A stretch of DNA of 64,000 nt from Methylobacterium fujisawaense (lineage in GTDB: Bacteria > Pseudomonadota > Alphaproteobacteria > Rhizobiales > Beijerinckiaceae), in the NCBI RefSeq assembly GCF_014138435.1, contig NZ_JACJIM010000003.1, positions 496,001-560,000 on the forward strand. The letters run 5' to 3'. Of this stretch, positions 1 through 9,013 are shown in pieces. Position numbers and translations under genes: made by a program. The notes below the pieces were generated by a model. It made no database searches. It saw nothing but the letters and a program-made list of their open reading frames with translations, and was not told where the DNA came from. The first letter of the stretch is position 1; the number at the start of each line of letters is the position of its first letter.

Positions 1-549
1 GCGGAGGAATCCACCACCGCGCAGGCTCAGGCCCTGTTCGACGTCAATCTGTTCGGCGCCATCCGCATGACCCGCGCGGTCCTGCCCCTGATGCGGGCAA
101 GCGGTGGCGGTCGCATCGTCAACATCAGCTCGGCCTTCGGGCTCGTCCCGGCCCCGTACATGGCGCTCTACGCCGCGAGCAAGCATGCGCTCGAAGGCTA
201 TTCCGAATCCCTCGACCACGAGGTCAGGACCCAGGGCATCCGGGTCGTCCTCGTCGAGCCCGCCTATACCCGCACGGCCTTCGACCGGAACCTCGTCACG
301 CCGGATGCGCCGCTCGCCGTCTACGACGCCGCGCGCGCCGGCCAGGAGCGGCTGATGCGCGACGTCATGGTGGTTGCCGACGCGCCGGGGATCGTGGCCG
401 AGAGGGTCGTGACGGCGGCGACCGTGGCGGTACCGAAGAGCCGGTACACCGCCGGCAAGATGGCCCGGCGGGTCAGCCTGCTGCGTCGTTTCGTGCCCGC
501 TAGCGCCTTCGATAAAAGCTTCCGCAAGCAGATGCGGCTCCCGCAATGA
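1..549 (+). CDS. SDR family oxidoreductase, 5'-truncated by window edge
   Basis: The reading frame is open from base 1, so the gene begins upstream; 182 codons of the C-terminal part are visible. It belongs to the classical short-chain dehydrogenase/reductase family, which uses NAD(P)H to reduce or oxidise carbonyl or hydroxyl groups. Visible family signatures are an N-N-like stretch (DVNLFGAI), the catalytic serine segment NISSA (about nt 121-135), and the catalytic YxxxK motif as YAASK (about nt 172-186). The Rossmann glycine motif lies outside the window. The C-terminus (SAFDKSFRKQM) is basic. Substrate cannot be told from the sequence. Confidence 0.85.
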   Translation, partial: AEESTTAQAQALFDVNLFGAIRMTRAVLPLMRASGGGRIVNISSAFGLVPAPYMALYAASKHALEGYSESLDHEVRTQGIRVVLVEPAYTRTAFDRNLVTPDAPLAVYDAARAGQERLMRDVMVVADAPGIVAERVVTAATVAVPKSRYTAGKMARRVSLLRRFVPASAFDKSFRKQMRLPQ

Positions 550-978
550 CAGGGAGAGCACCTCCGCTCGGACGGCAGCGCGCGGTGCCGCCGGACAGAG
601 CGGGCGAGACGGCGTTCTTCGCCGCCGGCATGGGCTGACGGGCGGCGTTGGAGACCGAGACTTCTCTCGCCAGCCGCACGATCGGCGAGAGCCCGGTTCA
701 GGCCGGCGCAGCGGAATGCCGGCGGCACCGGCCGCGGCGCTTCGCCCGCAGCGCCCACCATTTCAACAACTTCCCGCCTTCACCGCTTGCGTCGCATCAT
801 GCGCTGTGTGCATAGGAGTGCTGACTGCGCCGGGATGCACCGATTGCATGCCCGCGCGGTGCCGCGAGCGGTCATCCGCCCTCGGCGCCGCGCAGTTCGC
901 CCGGTGATCTGCCCGCCGCCTCGTGCCCATCCTGACCCGGGCGCGACCCGCGGGCGCGCGCTGGTAGGGGTTCTTGCC
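550..978. other. Intergenic region, no gene supported
   Basis: This 429-bp stretch separates the SDR stop from the LysR start. Small open frames here have arginine/alanine-rich shadow composition and no ribosome-binding site. I see no clear promoter, terminator or repeat. It should contain the promoter of the downstream LysR gene. Confidence 0.5.
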
Positions 979-1869
979 TTGGACTGGGATAAGATCCGGA
1001 TCTTCCTCAACGTCGCGGAGGCGGGGAGCTTCACCAAGGCGGGTGACGATATCGGGCTCAGCCAATCGGCGGTGAGCCGCCAGATCAGCGCCCTGGAGCG
1101 CGAGCTGAAGGCGCCTCTGTTCCACCGCCATGCCCGCGGCCTGCTGCTGACCGAACAGGGCGATCTCCTGTTCCGCGCCGCCCGGGACATGAAGCTGCGC
1201 CTGGAGAATACCCGCGCCCGGCTCGTGGAGACCTCCGAGCGCCCGACCGGCGATCTCAAGGTCACCACCACGGTGGGCCTCGGCACCTCCTGGCTGTCGC
1301 AGCGCGTGGGCGAGTTTCTCGACCTCTACCCGGATGTGCGCATCGAGCTGATCCTCACCAACGAGGAACTCGATCTCGCCATGCGCGAAGCCGATGTGGC
1401 GATCCGCATGCGGCGGCCGGCCCAGCCGGACCTGATCCAGCGCCGGCTGTTCACCGTGCACTACCATGCCTTCGCGAGCCCGGATTACGTCAAGCGCTTC
1501 GGCGAGCCCAAGACCATCGAAGAACTCGACGATCACCGCCTCGTCTCGTTCGGCGGAAACGAGCCGTCGTACCTGCTCGCGGCCCACTGGCTGGCGGATG
1601 CCGGCCGCGATGGCCGGGACCGGCGTCAGGTCCACCTGACCGTGAACAACATCGGCGCCCTCCAGCGCGCGATGGAGGCGGGAGCCGGGATCGGGATTCT
1701 GCCCGACTACGCGGTGGATGGCGGCCAGCAGCTCGTGCAGGTGCTGCGCGAGACCGAGATGCCGAGCCTCGAGAGCTACCTCGTCTATGCCGAGGAGATG
1801 CGCTCGGTCGCCCGGGTCCAGGCGTTCCGCGACTTCCTGGTCTCCAAGGCGCAGCGCTGGACCTACTGA
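979..1869 (+). CDS. LysR-family transcriptional regulator
   Basis: A 296-residue LysR-type regulator, the usual length for the family. The N-terminal winged helix-turn-helix covers about residues 3-60 (SFTKAGDDIGLSQSAVSRQI is the recognition region), followed by a substrate-binding domain of the periplasmic-binding fold (about 90-290). The frame is open upstream to 787, but the upstream residues are low-complexity Arg/Ala. I choose TTG at 979 because it sits just before the conserved DWDKIRIFLNVAE start of the domain and has a GGGG purine run 8 bases upstream. Target genes are unknown; the adjacent genes face the same way, so there is no divergent partner to point to. Confidence 0.9.
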   Translation: MDWDKIRIFLNVAEAGSFTKAGDDIGLSQSAVSRQISALERELKAPLFHRHARGLLLTEQGDLLFRAARDMKLRLENTRARLVETSERPTGDLKVTTTVGLGTSWLSQRVGEFLDLYPDVRIELILTNEELDLAMREADVAIRMRRPAQPDLIQRRLFTVHYHAFASPDYVKRFGEPKTIEELDDHRLVSFGGNEPSYLLAAHWLADAGRDGRDRRQVHLTVNNIGALQRAMEAGAGIGILPDYAVDGGQQLVQVLRETEMPSLESYLVYAEEMRSVARVQAFRDFLVSKAQRWTY

Positions 1870-1911
1870 GCATTCGATGCTTGAGTCGCGTCTTCTCACG
1901 GAGACGATTCG

Positions 1912-2172
1912 ATGCGCGCTGCCCTCTACGCTCTGATCCTCGTCGCGGGTTCGACCAACGCGATGGCGGATGACTGCGCGGAAGCTTGGTACCAGCGCAA
2001 CCTGATCTACAAGCAGGCCGGCTATTGTTTCAGCACGCCGCGGGCGATTCGGACCTTTGGCAATACCGATTGCCGGTACGACGCCATGGATCGCATACCG
2101 CTCTCGCGCCAGGAACAGGCGACCGTGGCGGAGCTGCAGGCCTTCGAGCGCGCCCATGGCTGCCCGCGCTAG
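1912..2172 (+). CDS. Small secreted YARHG-domain-like protein
   Basis: An 86-residue protein with a short signal peptide (residues 1-19, ending near AMA-DD). The mature part has the layout of YARHG-type extracellular domains: a Trp-x3-Asn run (AWYQRNLIYKQAGYCF), then a conserved C, and a second half with an aromatic/Cys pattern (NTDCRYD, HGCPR). Four cysteines in the mature part suggest two disulfides in the periplasm. Function is unknown; such domains are usually described as extracellular binding modules. It lies 42 bp after the LysR gene. Confidence 0.75.
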   Translation: MRAALYALILVAGSTNAMADDCAEAWYQRNLIYKQAGYCFSTPRAIRTFGNTDCRYDAMDRIPLSRQEQATVAELQAFERAHGCPR

Positions 2173-2236
2173 CGTGCGCGCCGCCGCAGTGGACGCCGAT
2201 CCCGCGTACAGACGCGTGACGACAAGGAACTGAAGC

Positions 2237-2268
2237 CCCGCCCGGTGGGGCGAGGCTCGGGCGGGTTT
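2237..2268. terminator. GC-rich hairpin between convergent genes
   Basis: Arms cccgcccg (2237-2244) and cgggcggg (2258-2265) pair perfectly over 8 bp and are followed by ttt. It lies between the stop of the YARHG-like gene (+) and the stop of msrP (-), where a terminator is expected. The short T run makes it a moderate call. Confidence 0.5.
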
Positions 2269-2296
2269 GCCTAGGCGGGTGTCGCCGAGCAGCCCC

Positions 2297-3250
2297 TCAC
2301 ACGAACAGGCGTTCGCCTTCGAGGCCCTTGTAGAGGCCGGCGACCTGCTCGCCGTAGCCGTTGTAGATCAGCGTCGGCACCCGCTGGTCGGTCCCGAGAA
2401 CCCGCTCCGTGGCCTGGCTCCAGCGCGGATGCGGCACGGCCGGGTTCACGTTGGCCCAGAAGCCGTACTCGGAGGCCTGCAGCCCCTCCCAGAAGGTCTT
2501 CGGCCGATCGGCGGTGAAGGAGATCTTCACCAGCGACTTGGCCGACTTGAACCCGTATTTCCACGGCACCGCGACGCGGATCGGCGCCCCGAACTGGTTG
2601 GGCAGCGGCTTGCCGTAGACCCCCGTCACCATGAAGGCGAGGTCGTTGCCGGCCTCGGCCAATGTCAGGCCCTCCGTGTAGGGCCAGGGGTAGAAGAAGG
2701 CCCGCTGGCCCGGGGCCATCGCCTTGTCCATGAAGGTCTCGAAGCGGATGTACTTCGCGCCCGAGGCGGGCTTGGCGAGCGCCACGAGCTTCGCCAGCGG
2801 GAAGCCTGTCCAGGGCACCGCCATGGACCACGCCTCGACGCAGCGGTGGCGGTAGAGCCGCTCCTCCAGACCCACCTTCCGGATCAGGTCATCGACGCCG
2901 ATCTCGAACGGCTTCTCCACGAGGCCGTCGACCTTCAGGGTCCAGGGTTGCGTCTTGAGGGCGTTGGCTGCCGGTAGCACCGTCTTCGACGTGCCGAACT
3001 CGTAGAAATTGTTGTAGTCGGCGCTGAAGCGCTCGGGCGTCAGGGGCCGGTCGAGGGTGTAGGCCGGGTTCTGGGGCGCCGGATAGAGCGACGGGTCGCC
3101 TGCGGCCGCCAGGGCCTGACGGGGGCCGAGGAGCGAGCCGGCCGCGAGCCCGGCCGCACCGCCGATCAGGGCCCGCCGGTTGATGAAGACGGCCTCCGGC
3201 GTCGCCAGATGCTCCGGAATCTCCCAACCGCGCTTGCGCTTGATCAACAT
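2297..3250 (-). CDS. msrP: Protein-methionine-sulfoxide reductase catalytic subunit MsrP
   Basis: A 317-residue molybdopterin oxidoreductase of the YedY/MsrP type, which reduces methionine sulfoxide in periplasmic proteins. A twin-arginine signal (NRRALIGGAAGLAAG, about residues 33-47) shows Tat export of a cofactor-loaded enzyme. The Mo-cofactor region contains the conserved cysteine in YRHRCVEAWSMAVPWTG; other signatures are SADYNNFYEFG and PLPNQFGAPIRVAVPWKYGFKS. I start at the ATG at 3250, preceded by a GAGGAGA ribosome site, rather than the longer frame to 3286. The membrane heme partner MsrQ, normally next to msrP, is not beside it here. Confidence 0.93.
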   Translation of the reverse strand: MLIKRKRGWEIPEHLATPEAVFINRRALIGGAAGLAAGSLLGPRQALAAAGDPSLYPAPQNPAYTLDRPLTPERFSADYNNFYEFGTSKTVLPAANALKTQPWTLKVDGLVEKPFEIGVDDLIRKVGLEERLYRHRCVEAWSMAVPWTGFPLAKLVALAKPASGAKYIRFETFMDKAMAPGQRAFFYPWPYTEGLTLAEAGNDLAFMVTGVYGKPLPNQFGAPIRVAVPWKYGFKSAKSLVKISFTADRPKTFWEGLQASEYGFWANVNPAVPHPRWSQATERVLGTDQRVPTLIYNGYGEQVAGLYKGLEGERLFV

Positions 3251-3410
3251 GGCCGTCTCCTCGGATGTCCTGCGCGCACAACCCACAGATCGGCCGCGAC
3301 CGACAGGGGCGCAAGCGCCGCAGCCTCACCTTTCGGCGACCCGCATCCCGGCGTTACGCCGCAGGTGAGCGGCACCTGGACGCAGGCGGGCGCCCGACGA
3401 TCGGCCGAGC

Positions 3411-5165
3411 TCAGGCCGGCGGGGTCTCGTCGCGGAGCATCCGCCGCAGCACCTTGCCGACATTGGTCTTGGGCAGCGTCTCGTGGAACACGACGCGGCG
3501 GGGTACCTTGTAGCCGGTGAGCTGGGTGCGCGCATACGCCCGCAGGGCCTCGGGGGACACCGACGGATCCTTCAGGACCACGTGGGCCACCACCATCTCG
3601 CCGGTTTCCTCGCTCGGTGCGCCGACCACCGCGCATTCGAGCACGGCGGGGTGGGCCGCCAGGACGTCCTCGACCTCGTTGGGATAGACGTTGAAGCCGG
3701 AGACCAGGATCATGTCCTTCATCCGGTCGACGATCCGGATCTGGCCGTCCGCCTGCAGGATCGCCACGTCGCCCGTCCGGAAGAACCCGTCCGCCGTCAT
3801 CGCCCGGGCCGTCTCCTCCGGTCGGTTCCAGTAGCCGCGCATCACCTGCGGGCCGCGCACGCAGATCTCGCCGGGCTGCCCGATCGGGACCGGTTCGCCG
3901 GCGACGTCGCGGATCGAGACCTCGGTGGAGGGCAGCGGGTAGCCGATCGTGCCGGAGAAATCCCGCATGCCGTGCGGATTGACGCACACGACCGGGGAGG
4001 TCTCGGACAGGCCGTAGCCCTCGATGATCGTGTTGCCGGTCAGCGCCTTCCAGCGCTCGGCGACCGCCCGCTGCACGGCGGTCCCGCCGCCGACCACGAA
4101 GTCGAGGTTGGCGAAATCCACCGTGCCGATCTTCGGGTGGTTGATCAGCACGTTGAACAGGGTGTTCACGCCCATCAGGTGGGTGAAGCGGGTGCGGCTC
4201 AGCGTCTTGACCATGCCGTCGCAGTCGCGCGGATTGGGGATCAGGAGGCAGGATCCGCCGCTGCGCATGAACTGGAAGAAGCACGCGGTGAGCGCGAAGA
4301 TGTGGTAGAGTGGCAGGGCCGTGACCACGCAGCGCGGGACGCTCGGATCCTTCGAGTTGAACCAGAGCTGCGACTGCTCGACATTCGCCATGATGTTGCG
4401 GTGGCTCAGCATCGCCGCCTTGGCGATGCCCGTGGTGCCGCCGGTATATTGCAGGAAGGCGAGGTCCTCCGGTTCGACCCGGACCGTCGCCCGCGGCATC
4501 GACCGGCCCCGGCGCAGGACGGTGGCGAAGGGGATCGCGAGGCCCTCCGGAAGGCGGAACGGCGGCACGGCCTTGCGCACATGCCGGCTGGCGAGCGTGA
4601 TCACGTGGCCCTTGAGCCCGAGCCCGTCGCCCGGGCCCACGAGGACGACCCGCTCCAGGGCGACGTCCGGCAGGGCTGCCGCGACCGTGGCGCCGAAATT
4701 CTCCAGGACGATCAGGATCCGCGCACCGGAATCGTTGATCTGCTGCGCACATTCCCGGGGTGTGTAGAGAGGGTTGGTGTTGACCACCGTCCCGCCCGCC
4801 AGGAGAACGCCGAAGATCGCGACCGCATAGGCCGGGACGTTCGGCAGCATGATCGCAACGCGGTCGCCCTTTGCCAGGCCCTGTCCGCGCAGCCAGGCCG
4901 CGAGGTCGCGCGCCTGCTGGCCGAGGGTCGCGTAGGTCATGGTCGAGCCGAAGCACAGCATCGCCGGCCGGTCGGCGAAGGCGGCCATGCTGGATTCGAA
5001 CAGGCCGACCAGGGTCCCGAGGGCCGCGACGTCGATCTCCGCCGGAACCCGGGACGGGTAGGAGGCCAGCCAGGGGCGGTCGGAGGACCCGCCGCTTGGC
5101 GTGGCCGGCGACGCGCCGGCCGTAGCGGCTTGAGCGCCGTGCTCGATCACGTTCGCCTCGTGCAT
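3411..5165 (-). CDS. fadD: Long-chain fatty-acid-CoA ligase (AMP-binding)
   Basis: A 584-residue adenylate-forming enzyme. It activates a carboxylic acid, most likely a long-chain fatty acid, via acyl-AMP to acyl-CoA. The P-loop signature LQYTGGTTGIAKAAMLSHRN is intact, with YGLSETSPVVC (motif II), GEICVRGPQVMRGYWNRPE, and the hinge region FFRTGDVAILQADGQIRIVDR. The C-terminal domain carries the catalytic lysine in the usual KTNVGKVLRR segment. The N-terminal 40 residues are an Ala/Ser/Gly-rich extension. It is transcribed alone, 160 bp upstream of msrP in the same direction. The precise acyl preference is not readable. Confidence 0.88.
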   Translation of the reverse strand: MHEANVIEHGAQAATAGASPATPSGGSSDRPWLASYPSRVPAEIDVAALGTLVGLFESSMAAFADRPAMLCFGSTMTYATLGQQARDLAAWLRGQGLAKGDRVAIMLPNVPAYAVAIFGVLLAGGTVVNTNPLYTPRECAQQINDSGARILIVLENFGATVAAALPDVALERVVLVGPGDGLGLKGHVITLASRHVRKAVPPFRLPEGLAIPFATVLRRGRSMPRATVRVEPEDLAFLQYTGGTTGIAKAAMLSHRNIMANVEQSQLWFNSKDPSVPRCVVTALPLYHIFALTACFFQFMRSGGSCLLIPNPRDCDGMVKTLSRTRFTHLMGVNTLFNVLINHPKIGTVDFANLDFVVGGGTAVQRAVAERWKALTGNTIIEGYGLSETSPVVCVNPHGMRDFSGTIGYPLPSTEVSIRDVAGEPVPIGQPGEICVRGPQVMRGYWNRPEETARAMTADGFFRTGDVAILQADGQIRIVDRMKDMILVSGFNVYPNEVEDVLAAHPAVLECAVVGAPSEETGEMVVAHVVLKDPSVSPEALRAYARTQLTGYKVPRRVVFHETLPKTNVGKVLRRMLRDETPPA

Positions 5166-5264
5166 CGCGATGCCTCCCGCGGGCCCGACTCTCGGTGGCC
5201 GGGTCTCGCTACGCCTGTCGCGCAGACTCTGCGGGAACGGAGGCCGGCCCGCAAGGCAGCGGGC

Positions 5265-5999
5265 TCAGACGCCCCGACGATGCCGGCGCAATGTCGCCAG
5301 AGCGGTGTGGGGCAGAGCAGCGGCGATCAGCAGGCCCGCGGCGAGCGCGGCCTCCTCCGGTCGCATCGCCCGGCGCGGCCAGGGGCCGACGCCTAGGTCG
5401 CCAGCGAGGCCGATCAGGATCGCGCCGAACCACAGGGCCAGGAAGGCGAGCGCTCCGAATCCGATCCGACGCAGGCGCGGCCGCAGGGGGCGGTTGGCCG
5501 CGACCGCGAACAGCCCGAGGACGCCGCCGAACAGCAGGGCACCCACAGCGGCGCCGAGTCCGAAAGCCAACCACAGGGGCTGATGCGTGAGGAACGCCAT
5601 GCCGCCGGTGGCGAAGGCACCGCGCAGGATGAGGCCGCCGAAGGTGGGATAGAGCCCGGCGGCGAGAAGGGCGGCCGCCCCCGCGAGGCCGAACAGGACC
5701 CGGCGCGGGACGGAGGCGGGACCCGGCTCCGCCGCCGCGCGCGCGAGATGCCCCAGCCCGTAGACCAGCGCGAAGGCGAAGAGCGGGTAGCGGCCGATGA
5801 AGTAGCCGAAGATCCAGGGCTCGAGGGCCTCCGGCACGGAACCACGCTGGCTCAGGCCGGTGACGGCGACGAGCGCCAGGGCGGCCAGCATGGCGAGAAT
5901 CGGCCCGACGGCTGCCAGGAGGAGGCCGCCGACGCGGCCTCCGGACGTCCCGTCACCCGGATCGGCCCGATCGCGCGCGGCGTTGGCGTGTGCGGCCAT
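5265..5999 (-). CDS. Polytopic membrane protein of unknown function
   Basis: A 244-residue protein with about six hydrophobic segments (roughly residues 25-47, 63-85, 100-118, 138-165, 178-200, 215-235). I do not recognise the family. It contains no cofactor-binding motif and lacks the histidine pattern of MsrQ, so it is not a displaced MsrQ. It lies 49 bp downstream of pepA on the same strand and could be co-transcribed with it. Confidence 0.7.
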   Translation of the reverse strand: MAAHANAARDRADPGDGTSGGRVGGLLLAAVGPILAMLAALALVAVTGLSQRGSVPEALEPWIFGYFIGRYPLFAFALVYGLGHLARAAAEPGPASVPRRVLFGLAGAAALLAAGLYPTFGGLILRGAFATGGMAFLTHQPLWLAFGLGAAVGALLFGGVLGLFAVAANRPLRPRLRRIGFGALAFLALWFGAILIGLAGDLGVGPWPRRAMRPEEAALAAGLLIAAALPHTALATLRRHRRGV

Positions 6000-6048
6000 G
6001 CTGAGATTGCCCGGACCGGCGCGCGGCGTCTGGACCGCCGCGGCCGCC

Positions 6049-7560
6049 TTAGCGGGCCTCGTAATGGTCGCGAATCAGCCGGTCGAGGAGGCGCACGCCC
6101 CAGCCCGCGCCCCAGCTGCGGTTGATCTCGCTGGCGTTTGACGACATCGCCACGCCCGCGATGTCGAGATGCGCCCACGGCACGTCCTCGACATAGCGCT
6201 TGATGAACGAGGCCGCGGTGGCGGCGCCGCCGTGACGGCCGCCGGTGTTCTTCATGTCGGCGAACTTCGAATCGATCGCCTTGTCGTAGGCCGGGATCAG
6301 CGGCATCCGCCAGACCTTCTCGCCGGTCGCCTCGCCGGCGGCGTGGATGTTGCCCGCCAGCGTGTCGTCGTTCGAGAACATGCCGGCGATGTCCTGGCCC
6401 AGCGCCACGATGATCGCGCCCGTCAGCGTCGCGAGATCGACCAGCGCCTTCGGCTTGGTGCTGCGAATGACGTGGGTGATCACGTCGGCCAGCACCAACC
6501 GGCCCTCGGCGTCGGTGTTGATCACCTCGATGGTCTGGCCGGACATGGAGGTCAGGATGTCGGAGGGGCGGTAGGAGCCGCCATCCGGCATGTTCTCCAC
6601 GATGCCGATGGCGCCGACCACGTTGCAGCGCGCCTTGCGCGCGGCGAGGGCATGCAGGGCACCGACCACGGCGGCCGCGCCGCCCATGTCGCCCTTCATG
6701 TCCTCCATGCCGCCGCCGGGCTTGATCGAGACGCCGCCGGAATCGAACACGACGCCCTTGCCGATGAGGGCCACGGGCGGCTCTGCCGCGGGGCCGCCGT
6801 TCCAGCGCATGATCACGATCCGCGGCTCGCGGGCCGAGCCCTGCGCCACCGCGAGCAGCGCGCCCATGCCGAGCTCCCGCATCCGGGCCGGCTCCAGCAC
6901 CTCGATCTCGACGCCGAGCTTGGCGAGTTCCGAGGCGCGGCGGGCGAATTCCGCCGGGAAGAGCACGTTCGGCGGCTCGTTCACGAGGTCGCGCGCCAGG
7001 ATCACGCCGTCGGACAGGCTCCGGGCGCCCTCACCCTCGCGGGCGGCCGCGCCGTGATCGGCGAGCAGCAGGGTCAGCGCGGTGACGGACTTGTCGTCGG
7101 CGTCGGGCTTCTTCTTGGTCTTGTAGCGGTCGAACGCGTAGGTCCGCAGGCGCGCGCCGAGGGCGAACTCGCCGGCCTGCGTCGCCGTGACCGTCGTGCC
7201 GGGCCAGTCGAGCACGACCCGGGCGGTCCGCCCCGCCACCTTGCCGGCGGTGAAGCCGCCGAGCGCGGGCCAGTCGGTCTTGGCCCGGTCCTTCTCGGAG
7301 CCGAGGCCCACGACCACGAGGCGGTCGGCGCCGACGCCCGAAGGGGCCGGCAGCGTCAGGGCGCTGAGCGCGCGGCCCTTGAACTTCTCGGAGGCCGCGG
7401 CGCGGGCCACGAGATCCGCCCCGGAGGCGCCGAGCGCTTCCCGGGCCGCCGATCCGAGCGACAGGTCGTCGCCGACGAAGACCACGAGATCGCCGGATCC
7501 GCCGGGGCCCTGGCCGCTCTGCTCCAGGGGACCGAAACCGATCTCGATACCGTCCGCCAT
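6049..7560 (-). CDS. pepA: Leucyl aminopeptidase PepA (M17)
   Basis: A 503-residue cytosolic M17 aminopeptidase that removes N-terminal residues from peptides using two metal ions. The metal-binding and catalytic elements are in order: [15 protein letters not shown], the [10 protein letters not shown] segment, and the family signature [13 protein letters not shown]. The N-terminal macro-like domain covers about residues 1-170. Length is normal. It starts at the ATG at 7560, and the 287-bp gap to the divergent lptF should hold promoters for both directions. Confidence 0.95.
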   Translation of the reverse strand: MADGIEIGFGPLEQSGQGPGGSGDLVVFVGDDLSLGSAAREALGASGADLVARAAASEKFKGRALSALTLPAPSGVGADRLVVVGLGSEKDRAKTDWPALGGFTAGKVAGRTARVVLDWPGTTVTATQAGEFALGARLRTYAFDRYKTKKKPDADDKSVTALTLLLADHGAAAREGEGARSLSDGVILARDLVNEPPNVLFPAEFARRASELAKLGVEIEVLEPARMRELGMGALLAVAQGSAREPRIVIMRWNGGPAAEPPVALIGKGVVFDSGGVSIKPGGGMEDMKGDMGGAAAVVGALHALAARKARCNVVGAIGIVENMPDGGSYRPSDILTSMSGQTIEVINTDAEGRLVLADVITHVIRSTKPKALVDLATLTGAIIVALGQDIAGMFSNDDTLAGNIHAAGEATGEKVWRMPLIPAYDKAIDSKFADMKNTGGRHGGAATAASFIKRYVEDVPWAHLDIAGVAMSSNASEINRSWGAGWGVRLLDRLIRDHYEAR

Positions 7561-7847
7561 ACCCGTCGCCCTGCCCGTTATCCCGGAGCCGTACTACGTA
7601 CCCGCGCGCCGAGGCGCGGGCCATCCGCTCTGTGTAGCCGCTGAGACGGAGAACGCAACGCGGCGTGACAGCCCTGGAATCGCCCCTTTTGTCGGGTCCC
7701 TGCCGCTCCGAGGGCGCAAGAGGATGGGACCATCATGCCGGATTTGAAGGATCCGGCACGACGGGCTCGAGCTTTGGATTCGCATCGTCTTTGCCCGAAA
7801 GCCGGCACCACCTTTCGGGACGATGCTGAAGCGGGACTGCCGGGCCG

Positions 7848-9008
7848 ATGAGGCAGATCGAGCGCTACATCTTTCGGATCGCCCTGGGCGCCACCCTCGC
7901 CTGCCTGATCGGGCTGACGGGCACGATCTGGCTGACGCAGGCCCTGCGCGAGCTCGACCTCGTGACCGCCAAGGGCCAGACGCTGCTGGTCTTCCTCTTC
8001 GTCACGGGCCTGTCCCTGCCGACCCTCGTGGTGGTGATCGCCCCCGTCGCCCTGTTCATCGGCACGATCTACGCCCTCAACAAGTTGAACGGCGATTCCG
8101 AGCTGATCGTCATGTCGGCGGCCGGGATGCCGCCCCGCTCGCTCCTGCGCCCCTTCCTGACCCTTGCGCTGTTCGTCAGCTTCCTGGTGGGATTCCTGGT
8201 GGTGGTGGTGATGCCCGCGAGCTTCCAGGAGCTGCGCGACGTGATCACCCGGGTCCGCGGCGACTTCATCGCGAACGTCGTCAAGGAGGGGCAGTTCACC
8301 CAGCTCGACAACGGCATCACCTTCCACTTCCGCGAGCGCGGTCCGGGGGGCACCCTGAAGGGGCTGTTCATCCAGGACCGGCGTGAGGCCGGGAAGACGA
8401 AGGTCTACCTCGCCGAGCGCGGCAACGCGGCCGACGTCGAGGGACAGAGCTATCTGATCCTGGAGAACGGCAGCGTCCATCAGCAGCAGAAGGATTCCCG
8501 CGATTCGTCGATCCTGACCTTCGAGCGCTACACGATCGACCTCGCCGCCTTCGCGCCCCCGGATTCCGACACGATCTACAAGCCCCGGGAGCGATCGACG
8601 GCGCAGCTCCTGTTCCCCGACACGACCGAAGGCTACTACAAACTGCAGAAGGGCCGGTTCCGGGCGGAGCTGCACGACCGGCTTTCCGCCTGTCTCTACC
8701 CGCTGGCCCTGGTCTTCATCGCCTTCGCGGCGCTGGGCGACCCACGCACGACACGGCAGGGGCGCGGCGTCGCGGTCGCCGGGGCGATCCTCGCCGTGGT
8801 GGCCATGCGCATCGGCGGCTTCGCGGCGGTCAGCGCCGCCGCGCGCAGCCCGGCGGCCGTGGGGGCGGTCTACGGCGTGCCGCTTCTGGCGATCGTCCTG
8901 TCGAGCCTCCTGATCTTCTTCGGACCGCGGGTGCGCGCATTCAACGCCGCCCTGGCCCGCTTCGTGCGCGGCTTGTTCCGCGGCCCGCGCCTGGCGCCGG
9001 CGGCCTGA
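7848..9008 (+). CDS. lptF: LPS export ABC permease LptF
   Basis: A 386-residue YjgP/YjgQ-family permease, one of the two membrane subunits of the LptB2FGC transporter that extracts lipopolysaccharide from the inner membrane. Transmembrane segments fall at both ends (about 10-35, 50-75, 100-125, and three in 280-365), with a large periplasmic beta-jellyroll domain between. It is followed after 5 bp by the paralogous lptG and then lptD, the standard alphaproteobacterial order, which supports calling the first one LptF. Confidence 0.92.
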   Translation: MRQIERYIFRIALGATLACLIGLTGTIWLTQALRELDLVTAKGQTLLVFLFVTGLSLPTLVVVIAPVALFIGTIYALNKLNGDSELIVMSAAGMPPRSLLRPFLTLALFVSFLVGFLVVVVMPASFQELRDVITRVRGDFIANVVKEGQFTQLDNGITFHFRERGPGGTLKGLFIQDRREAGKTKVYLAERGNAADVEGQSYLILENGSVHQQQKDSRDSSILTFERYTIDLAAFAPPDSDTIYKPRERSTAQLLFPDTTEGYYKLQKGRFRAELHDRLSACLYPLALVFIAFAALGDPRTTRQGRGVAVAGAILAVVAMRIGGFAAVSAAARSPAAVGAVYGVPLLAIVLSSLLIFFGPRVRAFNAALARFVRGLFRGPRLAPAA

Positions 9009-9013
9009 ACCCG

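Noticed and set aside
716..907. 63-residue frame before the LysR gene
   Set aside because: No ribosome site and no family similarity; overlaps the likely promoter region.
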